Shown: positions 1 through 11,017 of the stretch, one piece after another | How positions within the stretch are numbered: the stretch's first letter is position 1 | Layout: the number at the start of each line of letters is the position of its first letter | NCBI GenBank assembly: GCA_012295275.1 | Contig: CM022671.1 | Span: 7,546,227 to 7,578,726 of the forward strand | Direction of reading: 5' to 3' | DNA from: Chrysomallon squamiferum | Taxonomy: Eukaryota; Mollusca; Gastropoda; Neomphalida; Peltospiridae | Length of the DNA stretch: 32,500 nt | Translations under genes and position numbers: made by a program | The notes under the pieces: generated by a model | Told to the model about the DNA's origin: nothing | The model's input: only the letters and a program-made list of their open reading frames with translations | Databases searched by the model: none

Positions 1-20
1 GTTTGTTGTTATCTAGCCAC
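1..20 (-). CDS. LRR exon 10, cut by the window edge
   Basis: Only the first 20 nt of this minus-strand exon are present, after the acceptor TGTCTTTCAG. After the base that completes a split Leu codon it reads WLDNNK, the start of another LRR (L-x-x-N). The phase matches the donor of the exon at 4703-4771. The rest of the exon and of the gene lies outside the window, on the left. Confidence 0.82.
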
Positions 21-166
21 CTGAAAGACAAAATTAATAATAAAATACATACATACACACATATATATGTGTAATTATAACATTTTCCTCCTGAACGTGT
101 AACAGAATTACTTGGCCAACACATGTATCAAACAATAACTGATAGTCTGGTTCATCCATCACAGTG

Positions 167-210
167 TATTATTATTATTGTTGTTGTTGTTGTTGTTATT
201 ATTATTATTG
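167..210. repeat. ATT/TTG trinucleotide run
   Basis: TTA/ATT triplets, then TTG triplets, then ATT again, lying in the intron before exon 10. Confidence 0.9.
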
Positions 211-252
211 CGAGAGCGAGACAGGCAGATATTTATTTGTAGAAAGAAATAA

Positions 253-747
253 AGATAGATAGACAGATATTATATAGACAGATAGAGAGACAGAGAAACA
301 GAAAGACAGACAGATAGATAGGTAGATAGACAGAGATAGACAGATAGACAGACAGATAGACAGACATACAGCTAGATAGACAGACAGATAGACAGACAGA
401 CAGACAGATAGACAGACATACAGCTAGATAGGCAGACAGATAGACAGACAGACAGACAGATAGACAGACATACAGCTAGATAGACAGATAGACAGACAGA
501 CAGACAGATAGACAGACAGACAGACAGATAGACAGACATACAGCTAGATAGGCAGACGGATGGGTAGGTACGTAGACAGATAAATAGACAGATAGATAGG
601 TAGAAAAATAGACAGCTAGATAGGCAGACAGATAGGTAGGTACGTAGATAGATAAATAGACAGATAGATAGGTAGAAAAATAGACAGACAGTGATATAGA
701 TAGATATTTAGATATAGAAATACAGACATACAGACACGCAGACACAG
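253..747. repeat. GATA/GACA tetranucleotide array with higher-order units
   Basis: About 0.5 kb of GATA and GACA units. A GACATACAGCTAGATA motif recurs at 363, 415, 467 and 535, spacings of 52, 52 and 68 bp. A second block beginning TAGGTACGTAG recurs at 565 and 637, a 72-bp period. Reverse-strand open frames here are Tyr/Leu/Ser-rich products of the repeat, not genes. Confidence 0.93.
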
Positions 748-1944
748 AGTCAGGAGTACTCGAGTGCTCCCATGCGCTGACATTATTTTCCTGTTTCTTG
801 TTCCCCTTTTCCTCATTACTCGCTGACTTTGTAATTTTTAGCAACGTCTTCCCTTGAGAAAAGTTTTCCTGAACTTAGGCACTAGAATGATTGATGGTCA
901 GAGCCAACAGAATCAGACACGATTACTTTCGTAGAAAAAACACAAAGCCGTATTCATTTTAAAACATAAAATGATGGGTGAAAAAATTTTATAAACACAA
1001 AGTCATTTTCATTTTAGACACAAAACGAAGGGGATAAAAAATGTCACATAAGTCCTTTTTATTTTGCACCTGAAATGAAGATGGGGGGGGGTTGGAAATA
1101 TCAGATGTGATAACTTTCCAAGACAAAATAAATCTTATTCTTTTCTGACAAAAAATAATTGGGAAATAAGACTCGATGTTTTTGAAAGAAAAAAAAAAAA
1201 AGAACATTTTCATTTCTTGCATAAAATAAAGTAGAAAAATCAATTGAAGTTGAGATGGAAAGGGAGAAAACGTTGCTTGTAAAATGAATTCAGCACAGAA
1301 ATTATTCCAGCTTGCAGCTGAATCAATATACAGACAGTGTGTTTCAGTATGTTGTCAAATTTGCTCAGATTAATGGCTGATAAAGAACATATTTGACCTT
1401 AGGATTTCCTTATCTGATTCATCCTTCAGCAGACACGTAAAATTAACCAGTATCTGTCTCTCTGTAATCAAAATGAAGGAATAATCTTTAACGACTCGCA
1501 AAGAAAATACAGACTGTTAAATTTCAACCCAGTACAAATTTCGTTGGCCTTCGGGTTTCATCGAACGTTCGGGCTGTATGTGAAAAAACGAGCAACATAT
1601 TAGAAAAAGGACCAAAAAAATTTGCTTTACTTTACTCGTCATTCTCAAAATAATCCTAATCAATTAGAATCGTTAGCAGAAAATTCTCCTGATTACGGAA
1701 TATTTCCTGAAGGAAGGCGGGGGTGTGAAAGGCTAGCTTCACTCACTAAGCGAATTTCCTTTACTTCTAAGTCCATCGTTTCCTTCTTTGGCTCTTTTTT
1801 TTTTTTTTTTTTTACTTCTTCCTTACTGTCTTTATATTATTTTTATTATTATTATTTTTTTTAACTTATCAAGAATTTTAAAAATAGAATCAGTACTGAA
1901 TTGATTGTCAGTCTTGATAGTACCTGCGGTTTAATAATTTTTCT

Positions 1945-1975
<31 letters not shown>

Positions 1976-2039
1976 CAGTAGGCAAAGAAATGAAATTTTA
2001 AAAAGAGCTCATTTCATTTATCTACCCTCTCTTCTACAG
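748..2039. other. Intronic sequence without a recognisable gene
   Basis: AT-rich non-coding sequence with poly-T tracts near 1796-1813 and 1947-1974. Short open frames here have no recognisable motif or splice context. Confidence 0.6.
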
Positions 2040-2784
2040 GAATATTTAGATGGATGCTGGGGACACAATGGGCCCCGTTGTAGCCGCTGTTGACACTTTT
2101 GACGGTGTTGTAATAGCTGCCCCTCTCAAAAAGTATGGGTACATTATATATATGTGTGTTTTGAATGATTGGTACATTCATAGCTTTTTGTTTTTAATCA
2201 CTAATTTTGATGTTCGTACTGTGCGATGTAACTGGTATGGGAAATACAAATGACTATATTAAGTTACACTACATACAAAGTAATTGGCAAAAACACAATC
2301 ATCTCACGTAACACACAATATAATGGACAGAAACACATAATTATCTCAGATGACACGCCAACAATGATGATACACTTTAACGAAATGAAATCGTGCAGAA
2401 TTAAGATCTGATAAGAGGTGTAATGGAATAATTATTTCACGCTGGGTCTCACACAAGGAAGTGGAAATATCAGTCACGTGATTTGGACTCAGCCTGTTGA
2501 GGCGTGAGCTCTTTGAAGAACACATTTACCGACTCTAACGCGAAAGAGCTGAAAACGAACGCTGTAGAAAGACGGTGATTACTAACCGTTCTCCTGTGAT
2601 TTCTAGAGGGAGATTTCGTTTTTAGCTACAGACATAGCAAGACGTCTGCCAGGATTAATCCATAATGCGGATTTAAAACTCTCTGATACCGGCTTAAACC
2701 TCTCAATGATCTAATTTCTAACACAGATGTCGCTGTTTTTTTACCCCCTTAATTCGCGAACTTTTAATCATTTTTGAAATACCA

Positions 2785-3960
2785 TTGAGACAGTCAGTGT
2801 CATCGACAACGTCATATGCAGCATTTTCGATAACAACAGCTACTAAAACCGGTACCATTAATGCTGTTGCTATGATTATTACTCCAAATACAGTTTTCTT
2901 TTCTACTGCTACGTCTGCTATTATCACTACTGTTACTACTACGACTACGTCTACTACTCCTGCTATCAATACTACTTCTACTGCTACTACTACCTTCAAT
3001 GCTGCTGCTCTATTTTTGCTACTTTTACTACCCTACAAGTCAGCTACTACAACCACCCCACTATTATTACAGCTACTACAACCACCCCACTATTATTACA
3101 GCTACTACAACCACCCCACTATTATTACAGCTACTACAACCACCCCACTATTATTACAGCTACTGCAACCACCCCACTATTATTACAGCTTCTAGTAATA
3201 TTATTACCTCCTTTATTAATTCTGCTAATACTACTACCAGCATTCTATTACTATTACTACTACTATGACTACTATCGCTATTGCACTACTATCACTACTA
3301 CTACTACTATTACTGCTACAACTGCTATACTATTATTACTACTACTACTACAATGACTACTATCGCTATTGCACTACTATCACTACTACTACTACTATGA
3401 CTACTATCGCTATTGCACTACTATCACTACTACTACTACTATTACTGCTACAACTGCTATACTATTATCACTACTACTACTACAATGACTACTATCGCTA
3501 TTGCACTACTATCACTACTACTACTACTACTACTACTGCTACAACTGCTATACTATTATGACTACAACTGCGACTACTATCGCTATTGCACTACTATCAC
3601 TACTACTACTACTATTACTGCTACAACTGCTATACTATTATCACTACTACTACTACTATGACTACTATCTCTATTGCAACTACTATCACTACTACTACTA
3701 CTATTACTGCTACAACTGCTATACTATTATCACTACTACTACTACTATGACTACTATCTCTATTGCAACTACTATCACTACTACTACTTTTATTACTACT
3801 ATAACTGCTATACTATTATCACTACTACTACTATGACTACTATCGCTATTGCACTACTGTCACTACTACTACTACTATTACTGCTACAACTGCTGCTACT
3901 GTTATCACTAGTACTACTATTACTAATGTTATCTCTAAAACTATTACAAGTACACTGTAT
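2785..3960. repeat. CTA-rich satellite with 29-bp and 88-bp tandem units
   Basis: The whole stretch is built of ACT/CTA-like triplets. A 29-bp unit starting AGCTACTACAACCACC begins at 3042, 3071, 3100, 3129 and 3158. From about 3265 a longer unit containing ATGACTACTATCGCTATTGC recurs with an 88-bp step (3265 to 3353, 3397 to 3485), with partial copies to about 3900. Open frames in several phases are by-products of a stop-poor triplet. Confidence 0.92.
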
Positions 3961-4137
3961 TAAACTGACAATGTCTACTTCTGTTTATTTATCAGTACTT
4001 ACAGTTCTTCAAGATATTCCAGTCCTCCCAAAGATTTAGGATGCAACGAGGAGATCAGATTGTGAGAGAGATAGCTGAAATATAATCATAATCATAATCG
4101 AAATTTAAAATGTCATATTATCACCTATGTAACGAGT

Positions 4138-4171
4138 ACTTATTTCTTTATTTCTTTCTTTATTTATTTCT

Positions 4172-4268
<97 letters not shown>

Positions 4269-4430
4269 TTTTATATTATTTTTCTTTCTTTCTTTATTTA
4301 TTTAATTATTTTTATTATTTATTTATTCATTTATTTATTTATTTATTTTATTTCATTTTTTATTTTTTTTTATTTAGTGGTTTATTTACTTATTTATTTA
4401 ATATATGATTGTTGTCGTTGTGACCAAAAA
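4138..4430. repeat. TTTA tetranucleotide array
   Basis: Nearly pure TTTA/TTTC units over about 290 bp in the intron between exons 9 and 10. It is complementary to the TAAA array on the other side of exon 9. Confidence 0.95.
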
Positions 4431-4702
4431 TAAATATTCGTATCATTATCATTAAAAACAAACACTATTTATACTCGGTTGTTCATTTTACCTTCTGAAA
4501 ATATCAATATCATGCACTGAAATTTCTTTCACTACCATTACAAACGTCTTTTGTTCATTATTATCATTACAACGTAACTGCTGAGGTAAAAATAGCATTT
4601 CTTGACCCAGTTCCGAACTAGAATTCAACGACAATAATTGGTGTTGATGATGCCGTGGTCATTACAACGGCGACTACAACGTTCAATAAACGTAATACTC
4701 AC

Positions 4703-4771
4703 AGAAATTTTACTGGTGTCAGACTTGAAAGCTGAGCTGGCACTGATGTGATTCTGTTACCAGCAAGTGTC
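4703..4771 (-). CDS. LRR exon 9 (23 codons)
   Basis: Minus-strand 69-nt exon with acceptor TTTTACACAG and donor GTGAGT, phase 2 on both sides. It reads TLAGNRITSVPAQLSSL and ends VKFL. It is one residue shorter than the standard unit but keeps L-x-x-N-x-I-x-x-V-P. A long TAAA array starts within about 15 bp of its acceptor side (plus-strand coordinates 4783 and up). A long TTTA array lies on its donor side at 4138-4430. Confidence 0.9.
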
Positions 4772-4782
4772 CTGTGTAAAAT

Positions 4783-4819
4783 AAAATAAAATAATATAAA
4801 ATAAATAAATAAAATAAAA

Positions 4820-4878
<59 letters not shown>

Positions 4879-4960
4879 AAATCAAAATCAATAAATCAAT
4901 AAATAAATAAACAAACAAATAAACAAATAAATAAAAAATAATAAATCAATAATGATTAAT
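4783..4960. repeat. TAAA tetranucleotide array
   Basis: AAAT/TAAA units directly upstream (in transcript sense) of the exon 9 acceptor. In the minus-strand transcript this reads (UUUA)n, so it also makes the U-rich approach to the splice site. Confidence 0.95.
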
Positions 4961-5228
4961 TAATTAAATTAAAAAATCAGTTAAATACAAAATTAAAATG
5001 ACTATAATTAAAAAAATGTTTAGAGATTAAGACGGTATTATACGTAACACGAAGTTCAGCTCATTTTAACATTAACAGTTATTAGAAGTTAAGTTCATAA
5101 TAATAACGTGACAAATATACTCTCTGGTACTGACTCATGCTCTAACCCTATTAGTGTAAAGACGGCTTTTGTTTTCATTTTGTAATGTACAGGACGGAAT
5201 ATTTAACTGTTATTTAATTAATACTCAC

Positions 5229-5300
5229 AGAGCTTGCAGACGAACTAAATTTTTAAATGCCGTGACTGGGATGTCCGTAATTCTGTTGTTTTCTAGATAT
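5229..5300 (-). CDS. LRR exon 8 (24 codons)
   Basis: Minus-strand 72-nt exon with acceptor TTATTTCAG and donor GTGAGT, phase 2 to phase 2. It reads YLENNRITDIPVTAFKNL and ends RLQAL. This is the textbook LRR form, including the I-P step of extracellular LRR proteins. Confidence 0.94.
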
Positions 5301-5377
5301 CTGAAATAAATAAATAATTAAATAAATACACAATAAATAAATAAATACAAGTTGTAAAGAAGGAGTGAAAAAGTTAT

Positions 5378-5570
5378 AACGAACGAATGAATGAACAAAC
5401 GATCGAATGAATGAATGAACGAATTAACGAATGAAAGAGTACACGAATTAACGACTGAACGAACGGATGAATGAAAAAACGAACGAACGAACGAATGAAT
5501 GAACGAACGAATAAATGAATAAACGAACGAATGACTAATGAACAAGTTAATGAATGAATGAATGGTTAAT
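5378..5570. repeat. GAAC/GAAT tetranucleotide array
   Basis: Imprecise CGAA, TGAA and AACGA units fill most of the 344-bp intron between exons 7 and 8. The reverse-strand Ser/Phe/His-rich open frame is a repeat artefact. Confidence 0.85.
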
Positions 5571-5644
5571 GGCTGAATATGTAACTCAGTGATACGAGTA
5601 TTTGTGTCAGTCAATGAATGAATATAAACACTTAGAAGACGTAC

Positions 5645-5716
5645 AAATACTGTAGTTTGTTTAGGCTGCGGAAAGACAAAGGGTTAATCGTTGAAATGTT
5701 GCAGTGGTTCAGTGTC
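5645..5716 (-). CDS. LRR exon 7 (24 codons)
   Basis: Minus-strand 72-nt exon with acceptor TTTTTTTCAG and donor GTACGT, phase 2 to phase 2. It reads TLNHCNISTINPLSF and ends KLQYL. Cys takes the Asn position, which is common in LRRs. The intron to the next exon is 344 bp. Confidence 0.92.
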
Positions 5717-5799
5717 CTGAAAAAAACCCAAACAAAATAAATGTCAATATAAAAAAAACGATAACAAACATAGAGACAGCCATACAGATAAACAAACAA

Positions 5800-5953
5800 G
5801 CAAGCAAATATATATATATATAAAAAAAAACCGAAACAAACGAATGAAGTAATGAATATAAATATAAATATAAATAAATATGAATATGAATATAAATATA
5901 AATAAAAAAAATAAATAAATAAATAAATAAAAAAAAAAAAAAAAAAAAAAAAA
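5800..5953. repeat. AT and A-rich tract ending in poly-A
   Basis: TA dinucleotides, then TAAATA-type units, then a run of about 24 A (about 5930-5953), in the intron between exons 6 and 7. Confidence 0.85.
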
Positions 5954-6100
5954 GAACCCAGAAGACAGGCTATTTCTTTTGTTTTTCTTTCTTTTTAAAA
6001 ATGTATTTAAACAGTAAAAACAGTATAAATAATACTTGTTAGTTTATGTATATGTATATATAAAGAACTGGGCAAGCTGACAAAATTAAATAACACTTAC

Positions 6101-6178
6101 AGCGTCACAACGGAACTTAGTCCTAGAAATGGTTCTGATTTCAGAAGTTGTTCAGACAGGTCGGTATAAGAGAGATTT
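6101..6178 (-). CDS. LRR exon 6, irregular 26-residue unit
   Basis: Minus-strand 78-nt exon with acceptor ATTTGCAG and donor GTAAGT, phase 2 to phase 2. It begins NLSYTDLSEQLL and ends SSVVTL. The conserved Asn is replaced by Thr, and the unit is two residues longer than its 24-residue neighbours. It is therefore an irregular repeat, perhaps a kink or insertion in the solenoid. Intact splice sites, phase and spacing to its neighbours support it as a real exon. Confidence 0.84.
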
Positions 6179-6379
6179 CTGCAAATATATAAAACGTGTT
6201 CAAAGAGGAAAATATATTTTTTTCTTTTTCTGCTTCTTCTTCTTCTTCTTCTTTTCTTATTGCTTTATCTCAAAATCACATAGTGATATTACTTTATTAA
6301 AATGACGAATCTCGCAAGTTGTATTCTTTAAGACATTTAGAGAATCGACGAATACCGGAAATGACGTCACAAAACTTAC

Positions 6380-6451
6380 AGCAGTCTGAGTTTCGGTAGA
6401 TCTCGGAAAGCGTCGTCTTCGATGAAAGAAATTTTGTTTCTGGATAGATAC
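6380..6451 (-). CDS. LRR exon 5 (24 codons)
   Basis: Minus-strand 72-nt exon with acceptor TTTTGTAG and donor GTAAGT, phase 2 to phase 2. It begins YLSRNKISFIEDDAFRDL and ends LRLL, a near-perfect LRR. It opens a compact cluster of five exons. The following intron is only 201 bp. A perfect TGACGTCA palindrome lies just inside that intron at 6362-6369. Confidence 0.93.
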
Positions 6452-6496
6452 CTACAAAATAAAAACATTGTTACATCATTTTGACAGCAATAACAA

Positions 6497-6526
6497 TATT
6501 ACTGCTGCTGCTACTACTACTACTAT

Positions 6527-6560
<34 letters not shown>

Positions 6561-7120
6561 ACTATTACTATTACAACTACTGCTGCTACTACTCTACTGC
6601 TACTACTGCTACAACTTCTACTATAACTTCTACTACTACTATTAATACTATTACTGCTATTACTACTACTTATATCATTACTACTGCAATTACTACTATA
6701 AATAAATCACTATTGCTGCTACTGCTGATACTTCTACCTCTACTATCACTACTTCTACCTCTACTATCACTACTACTACCTCTACTATCACTACTACTAC
6801 TGCTACTATCACTACTACTACCTCTACTATCACTACTACTGCCTCTACTATCACTACTACTACTGCTACTATCACTACTTCTACTGCTACTATCACTACT
6901 ACTACCTCTACTATCACTACTACTACTGCTACTATCACTACTACTACTGCTACTATCACTACTACTGCCTCTACTATCACTACTACTACCTCTACTATCA
7001 CTACTTCTACCTCTACTATCACTGCAACTATTGCTACTATCACTACTACTACTATTACTACTGCTATTACTTTTGCAGATGTTACTGCTGCTGATATTAG
7101 TACTACTACTACTACTACTA
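6497..7120. repeat. CTA/CTG triplet satellite
   Basis: About 620 bp of ACT, GCT and ATC triplets. From about 6720 to 7030 they form recurring blocks such as CCTCTACTATCACTACT. The array lacks stops in several frames on both strands, which creates long Leu-rich, Ser-rich and Val-rich phantom proteins. None has an LRR or other domain signature. Confidence 0.93.
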
Positions 7121-7539
7121 TTTGCTATGAAGTACACTCGCAGGTCACCACGCCTACATACTAAACATCACGTTCAAAGTAAATGACAGTGGAAAACTTT
7201 TAATGATTCTGCCCTCGAACCGAGATGGATAACAGTGCAAACCTAATTAATCGCACTTTAGTGATTCTGATATAACCAGTTAATTTTCGTTGTTTTTTCT
7301 TTTTCTCTTTCTTCTAAAGTGTGGGCGACATTTCTTTTCAGTATATATTTCATTTTTATTATTTTATTTTTTTATTATTATTATTTTTTTTTATTATTGC
7401 TAAATTGAAATTTTTCCTTGGTATTTTGAAGGTTCAATGGGCTTCGATAATTTTGCTTTCAATTGTTTCAGGCTTCAGTTGAAGGAGAAAATTTCGAATT
7501 TCATGATCAGTGTGGGCTTCTTGCCCTTTATTCCTCTAC

Positions 7540-7557
7540 AACTACTATTACTCCCAT

Positions 7558-7607
<50 letters not shown>

Positions 7608-7880
7608 TACTCTTTTACTACCACTAAAACTATCATAACTATTGCTACCACAGTCATTACCCCTACTGCGTTTACTACTATTACTATTGCTGCCTCTGCT
7701 GCTGCTACAACTATTGCTACAACTACTGCTCCTACTACTACTAAAACTATCACCACTATTATCCAACTGCGTTTTCTACTATTACAACTGCTGCTGCTAG
7801 TACTATTACGACACCACCACCACCACCACCACCACCACTATTACCACTACTGCTGCTAATACTACTACCACTACTAGTAA
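7540..7880. repeat. CTA/ACC triplet array
   Basis: Pure ACT triplets around 7558-7608, then mixed ACT/GCT/ATT triplets and a CAC run near 7813-7838. Open frames across it are Leu-, Thr- or Val-rich and judged non-coding. Confidence 0.92.
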
Positions 7881-7937
7881 CATTAATGATAACACTGCCG
7901 TAATACATACTGATACTGAAGTAGGCTGAAGGATTAA

Positions 7938-8090
7938 AAATAATAATAATAAATAAATAAATAAACAAAGAAAAAAATAATAAATACACAAAGAAACACA
8001 TAAATAAATAAATAAATCCACATACACATAAATAAATAAATAAATAAATAAATAAATACACAAACACATAAATAAATAAATTAATTAATT
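7938..8090. repeat. AAAT array
   Basis: TAAA/AAAT units with interspersed CACATA groups. Confidence 0.92.
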
Positions 8091-8282
8091 AGTCATTTAT
8101 ACGTACGTGTATTTTTATTACAACTGCTTCTAAAGTAACACATGCAGAATTTATTTCGACTCGCAGAGCCAAGCGATATAAACAATAAAACAAACGTAAA
8201 AACACCATCAACACATCTGAATGCCATGTTAGCCGTAAACTAAAAACACAAAAATAAAATTTAATTAATTCAACAAAAAACG

Positions 8283-8340
<58 letters not shown>
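8283..8340. repeat. Poly-A tract with AAAAG tail
   Basis: About 39 A followed by GAAAA units. It could be the tail of a retroposed element, but no element body was recognised beside it. Confidence 0.9.
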
Positions 8341-8828
8341 GACAAAAGAGAATGGAAAAAACGAATCCTGTAAAACGACAGTTTTAAAATATCACGCAGT
8401 AAAGTGATTTTCACTTTGACGTGCTTAACGGTATTTTATATGGACCTTTGTCTGACATTAAGCGCAGTTTTGTAATAAAAACTGAATTCACAACAACGAT
8501 ATTTTGTATCAGTTGCAGTTAAATCAGGAAAACGACAGGAAACAAAGTATTGAAACTAAAGGAAACCATGTACCGGATGGGGAGAACACATACATTTCTT
8601 TTTCATTTTAAATTCTGATTAATAAGTCAGGGTAACACGATCTCGCTACATTTTTTTTTTCCTCTTTTCTTTCTTTTTTTTTTTTTTTTTCAGGTATTTT
8701 TCTTTCTTTCTTTCTTTCTTTTTTCCTTACTTATTTATTTCAAGTTATTTTCATTTTAACTTTTAAAATATTTTTTCATTCTTTATTTTGTGTACGTGTA
8801 ACTTGTTTATTTCTAGTAATAGTACAGG

Positions 8829-9139
8829 TACCGGACCAATTATCCAGACTCCTTGATTTTCCGATTTTCTGGTACCAAAGCATCTAAATAAGTAAATAAT
8901 TAGGCATAAAGTGATAAATATTTTAAAATTACCAACAAAGAAAAGTGACGATACACAACTGTGGCGACTCGACACGTAAACAATGCAGCGAGTGAATGAA
9001 CGCCACGCGGCTTGAAAGAGTAGCTCCGGTCTGGTGAGGACAACACCCGCGCGAGCGATCTATGAAAATAGCGTCGGGAAAAAAACTTTAGGTTTTCTGG
9101 TCTTTCCAGATTTCAAGACGCCGGATAATTGGTCCGGTA
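8829..9139. mobile_element. Short terminal-inverted-repeat transposon (MITE-like, TA target site)
   Basis: The left end CCGGACCAATTATCC (8831-8845) is the exact reverse complement of the right end GGATAATTGGTCCGG (9123-9137). Each end is flanked on the outside by TA (8829-8830 and 9138-9139). Similarity continues inward for roughly another 15-20 bp with mismatches. The body is about 307 bp and has no transposase frame. A TA duplication with short terminal inverted repeats is the known signature of Tc1/mariner/pogo-class elements. The ATTATCC core recalls pogo/Tigger termini, but that is inference. It lies in the intron between exons 4 and 5. Confidence 0.82.
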
Positions 9140-9218
9140 TATTTAGTATATTTTAACTAGATTTATAATATCAAGTTTATCTCTCTGTTTTTAATAATAA
9201 CCTTTTTATTTCATATCA

Positions 9219-9223
<5 letters not shown>

Positions 9224-9305
<82 letters not shown>
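9224..9305. repeat. (CT)n microsatellite
   Basis: About 40 uninterrupted CT units just right of the small transposon. Confidence 0.97.
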
Positions 9306-9309
<4 letters not shown>

Positions 9310-9482
9310 ACACAAAAGAAACAAACATATCATTTTTCCAATTTGTTTTTAATCATTTTAAAAAATAATCAGAAGTTTCGAAAGAAAATTAATAGGAACG
9401 CTGAAATAATTTGTTTTGTCAGTAAGTTATCTGTGTTTCCTGTCATCATTAAAAAAGTGAAAAAAAAGTAAACATCTGTATT

Positions 9483-9550
9483 CAACAACATCATCAACAA
9501 CAACAACAAAGTAATAATAATAATAATAACAATAATAACAATAATAACAA

Positions 9551-9581
<31 letters not shown>

Positions 9582-9624
9582 AAGAAGAAGAAGAAGAAGA
9601 AGAAGAAGAAGAAAAAGAAGAAGA
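9483..9624. repeat. AAC / AAT / GAA triplet array
   Basis: CAA triplets, then AAT triplets, then about 25 GAA triplets (about 9553-9624). Long GAA runs are known to form triplex structures. Confidence 0.94.
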
Positions 9625-9639
9625 AAACGTTAAAATCCA

Positions 9640-10250
9640 CTACAAAGTCAGTTAATGTTTCAAAGACACCAAATTATAATTTGTGTTTTTCAAATAGTGA
9701 TCACCTTTCTGCGTCGTTTTTTTCTTTCATTTTTGTTCTGTTTTGTTTTGTTTTTATTGTTCGTTTTTCTTTTGTTTTGTGGGTTTTCTTGTACATTATT
9801 TTCATATGTATCTATTTCGTTGATCAAGTTTCATCCTGTGAAACCTTTAAGTAGTAAAAAAAGTGAAGGGAAAAAAATTAGGAAATTTAATAATGTCACA
9901 GGAAACCTTTAACTTAAAAAACTGGTGTAATATTTTGTTTTCGAAATGGATAATGAAAAAAAAATAAAATAAAAAAAAGAAGAAGAAGAAAAAAGGCAGT
10001 TGTTATTGGAATTGAAAACATTAATATGTCATTGTTTTCATACGTCTTATTTCTCTCTCTCTCTGCGTGACCTTTTTGTCTCTGTCATTCACGAATTATA
10101 CCAAGTCAGAGAAAGAAAGACAGAAAGATGGATGAATGAGAGTGGGCAGATAGAGAGAAGAATGGACTGATCTGTTTAGGCTAGATGACTAGATATTTGG
10201 AGAGATTAATGAAAGGATAGAAAGACAAGCAGGCATAATTTCACTATATT
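9640..10250. other. Intronic sequence without a recognisable gene
   Basis: T-rich and A-rich sequence with a short GAA patch near 9978. A Phe-rich open frame at 9655-9912 has no domain signature. Confidence 0.6.
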
Positions 10251-10261
10251 CATTTATTAAT

Positions 10262-10520
10262 ACGTACAGACATATACACACACAAACACGCCTGTATACA
10301 CACACACACACGATCATAAACCACACACATATATATGCATACAAGTAAACGTTCATACATACATAATACATATATATATATACACACACACACACACATA
10401 CATACATACAAATATATATACATATATATATACATACACACACACATACATACATACATATCTACACTCACATACATATACTCACATTCATGCCTGCATA
10501 CGTGCATATTAGTGCATATA
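10262..10520. repeat. CA/TA and ACAT compound microsatellite
   Basis: Mixed CACA, TATA and CATA units over about 260 bp. The Cys/Val/Tyr-rich frames here are repeat artefacts. Confidence 0.93.
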
Positions 10521-10934
10521 CACGTGCCTGTATGTAAGAATGTTTATGTGCGTGTCTTTGAGTGTTTGTTAGAGTGATGGCAAAAACAAGCTAAATTTCA
10601 AATTATCGTCATCAAACATGATTCATCTGAATAACCGAAGCCTTCTCGCACTAACGAAGAAAAGAAAAAAAAAACGCTTATTGATGGCGAAACAAACTCT
10701 CTGAATGCATCAACCGAGTCCACGGAGCTCAAAATCTGATGCAAATTAAGTCCAATAAATCTCGTTGTAAGCAATTCGTTGTAAGAATAAATCTTTTCTT
10801 TCGACTGTCAATTAGCCGCGGCGAGTACAACACATCAGTTCTGAATGAGTTTTGATCCTTTTGTCGCTGAAAGAAAACATTATCTGCATTTGTTCTCTAA
10901 TCCTTCTGGGAGTGGTGTTTGTGTCGAGTTTATT

Positions 10935-10976
10935 CAAATGTAAATTGTTTTTGATGTACAAGCTTCTTGTAGTATT

Positions 10977-11017
<41 letters not shown>

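Noticed and set aside
2718-4039. Series of overlapping Thr/Tyr/Leu-rich frames
   Set aside because: Products of the 29-bp and 88-bp CTA satellites. Several phases are open at once, which is typical of repeats and not of genes.
6670-7186. Three overlapping long frames (Ser-rich, Val-rich, Leu-rich) on both strands
   Set aside because: All come from one CTA/ATC triplet array that lacks stops in several phases. There is no domain, splice signal or codon bias.
8283-8340. Poly-A tract as the tail of a retroposon
   Set aside because: No target-site duplication or element body could be recognised. Comparable A and T tracts are scattered throughout the window.
8763-8975. 70-codon minus-strand frame overlapping the left end of the TIR element
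   Set aside because: It crosses the transposon boundary and has no transposase motif.
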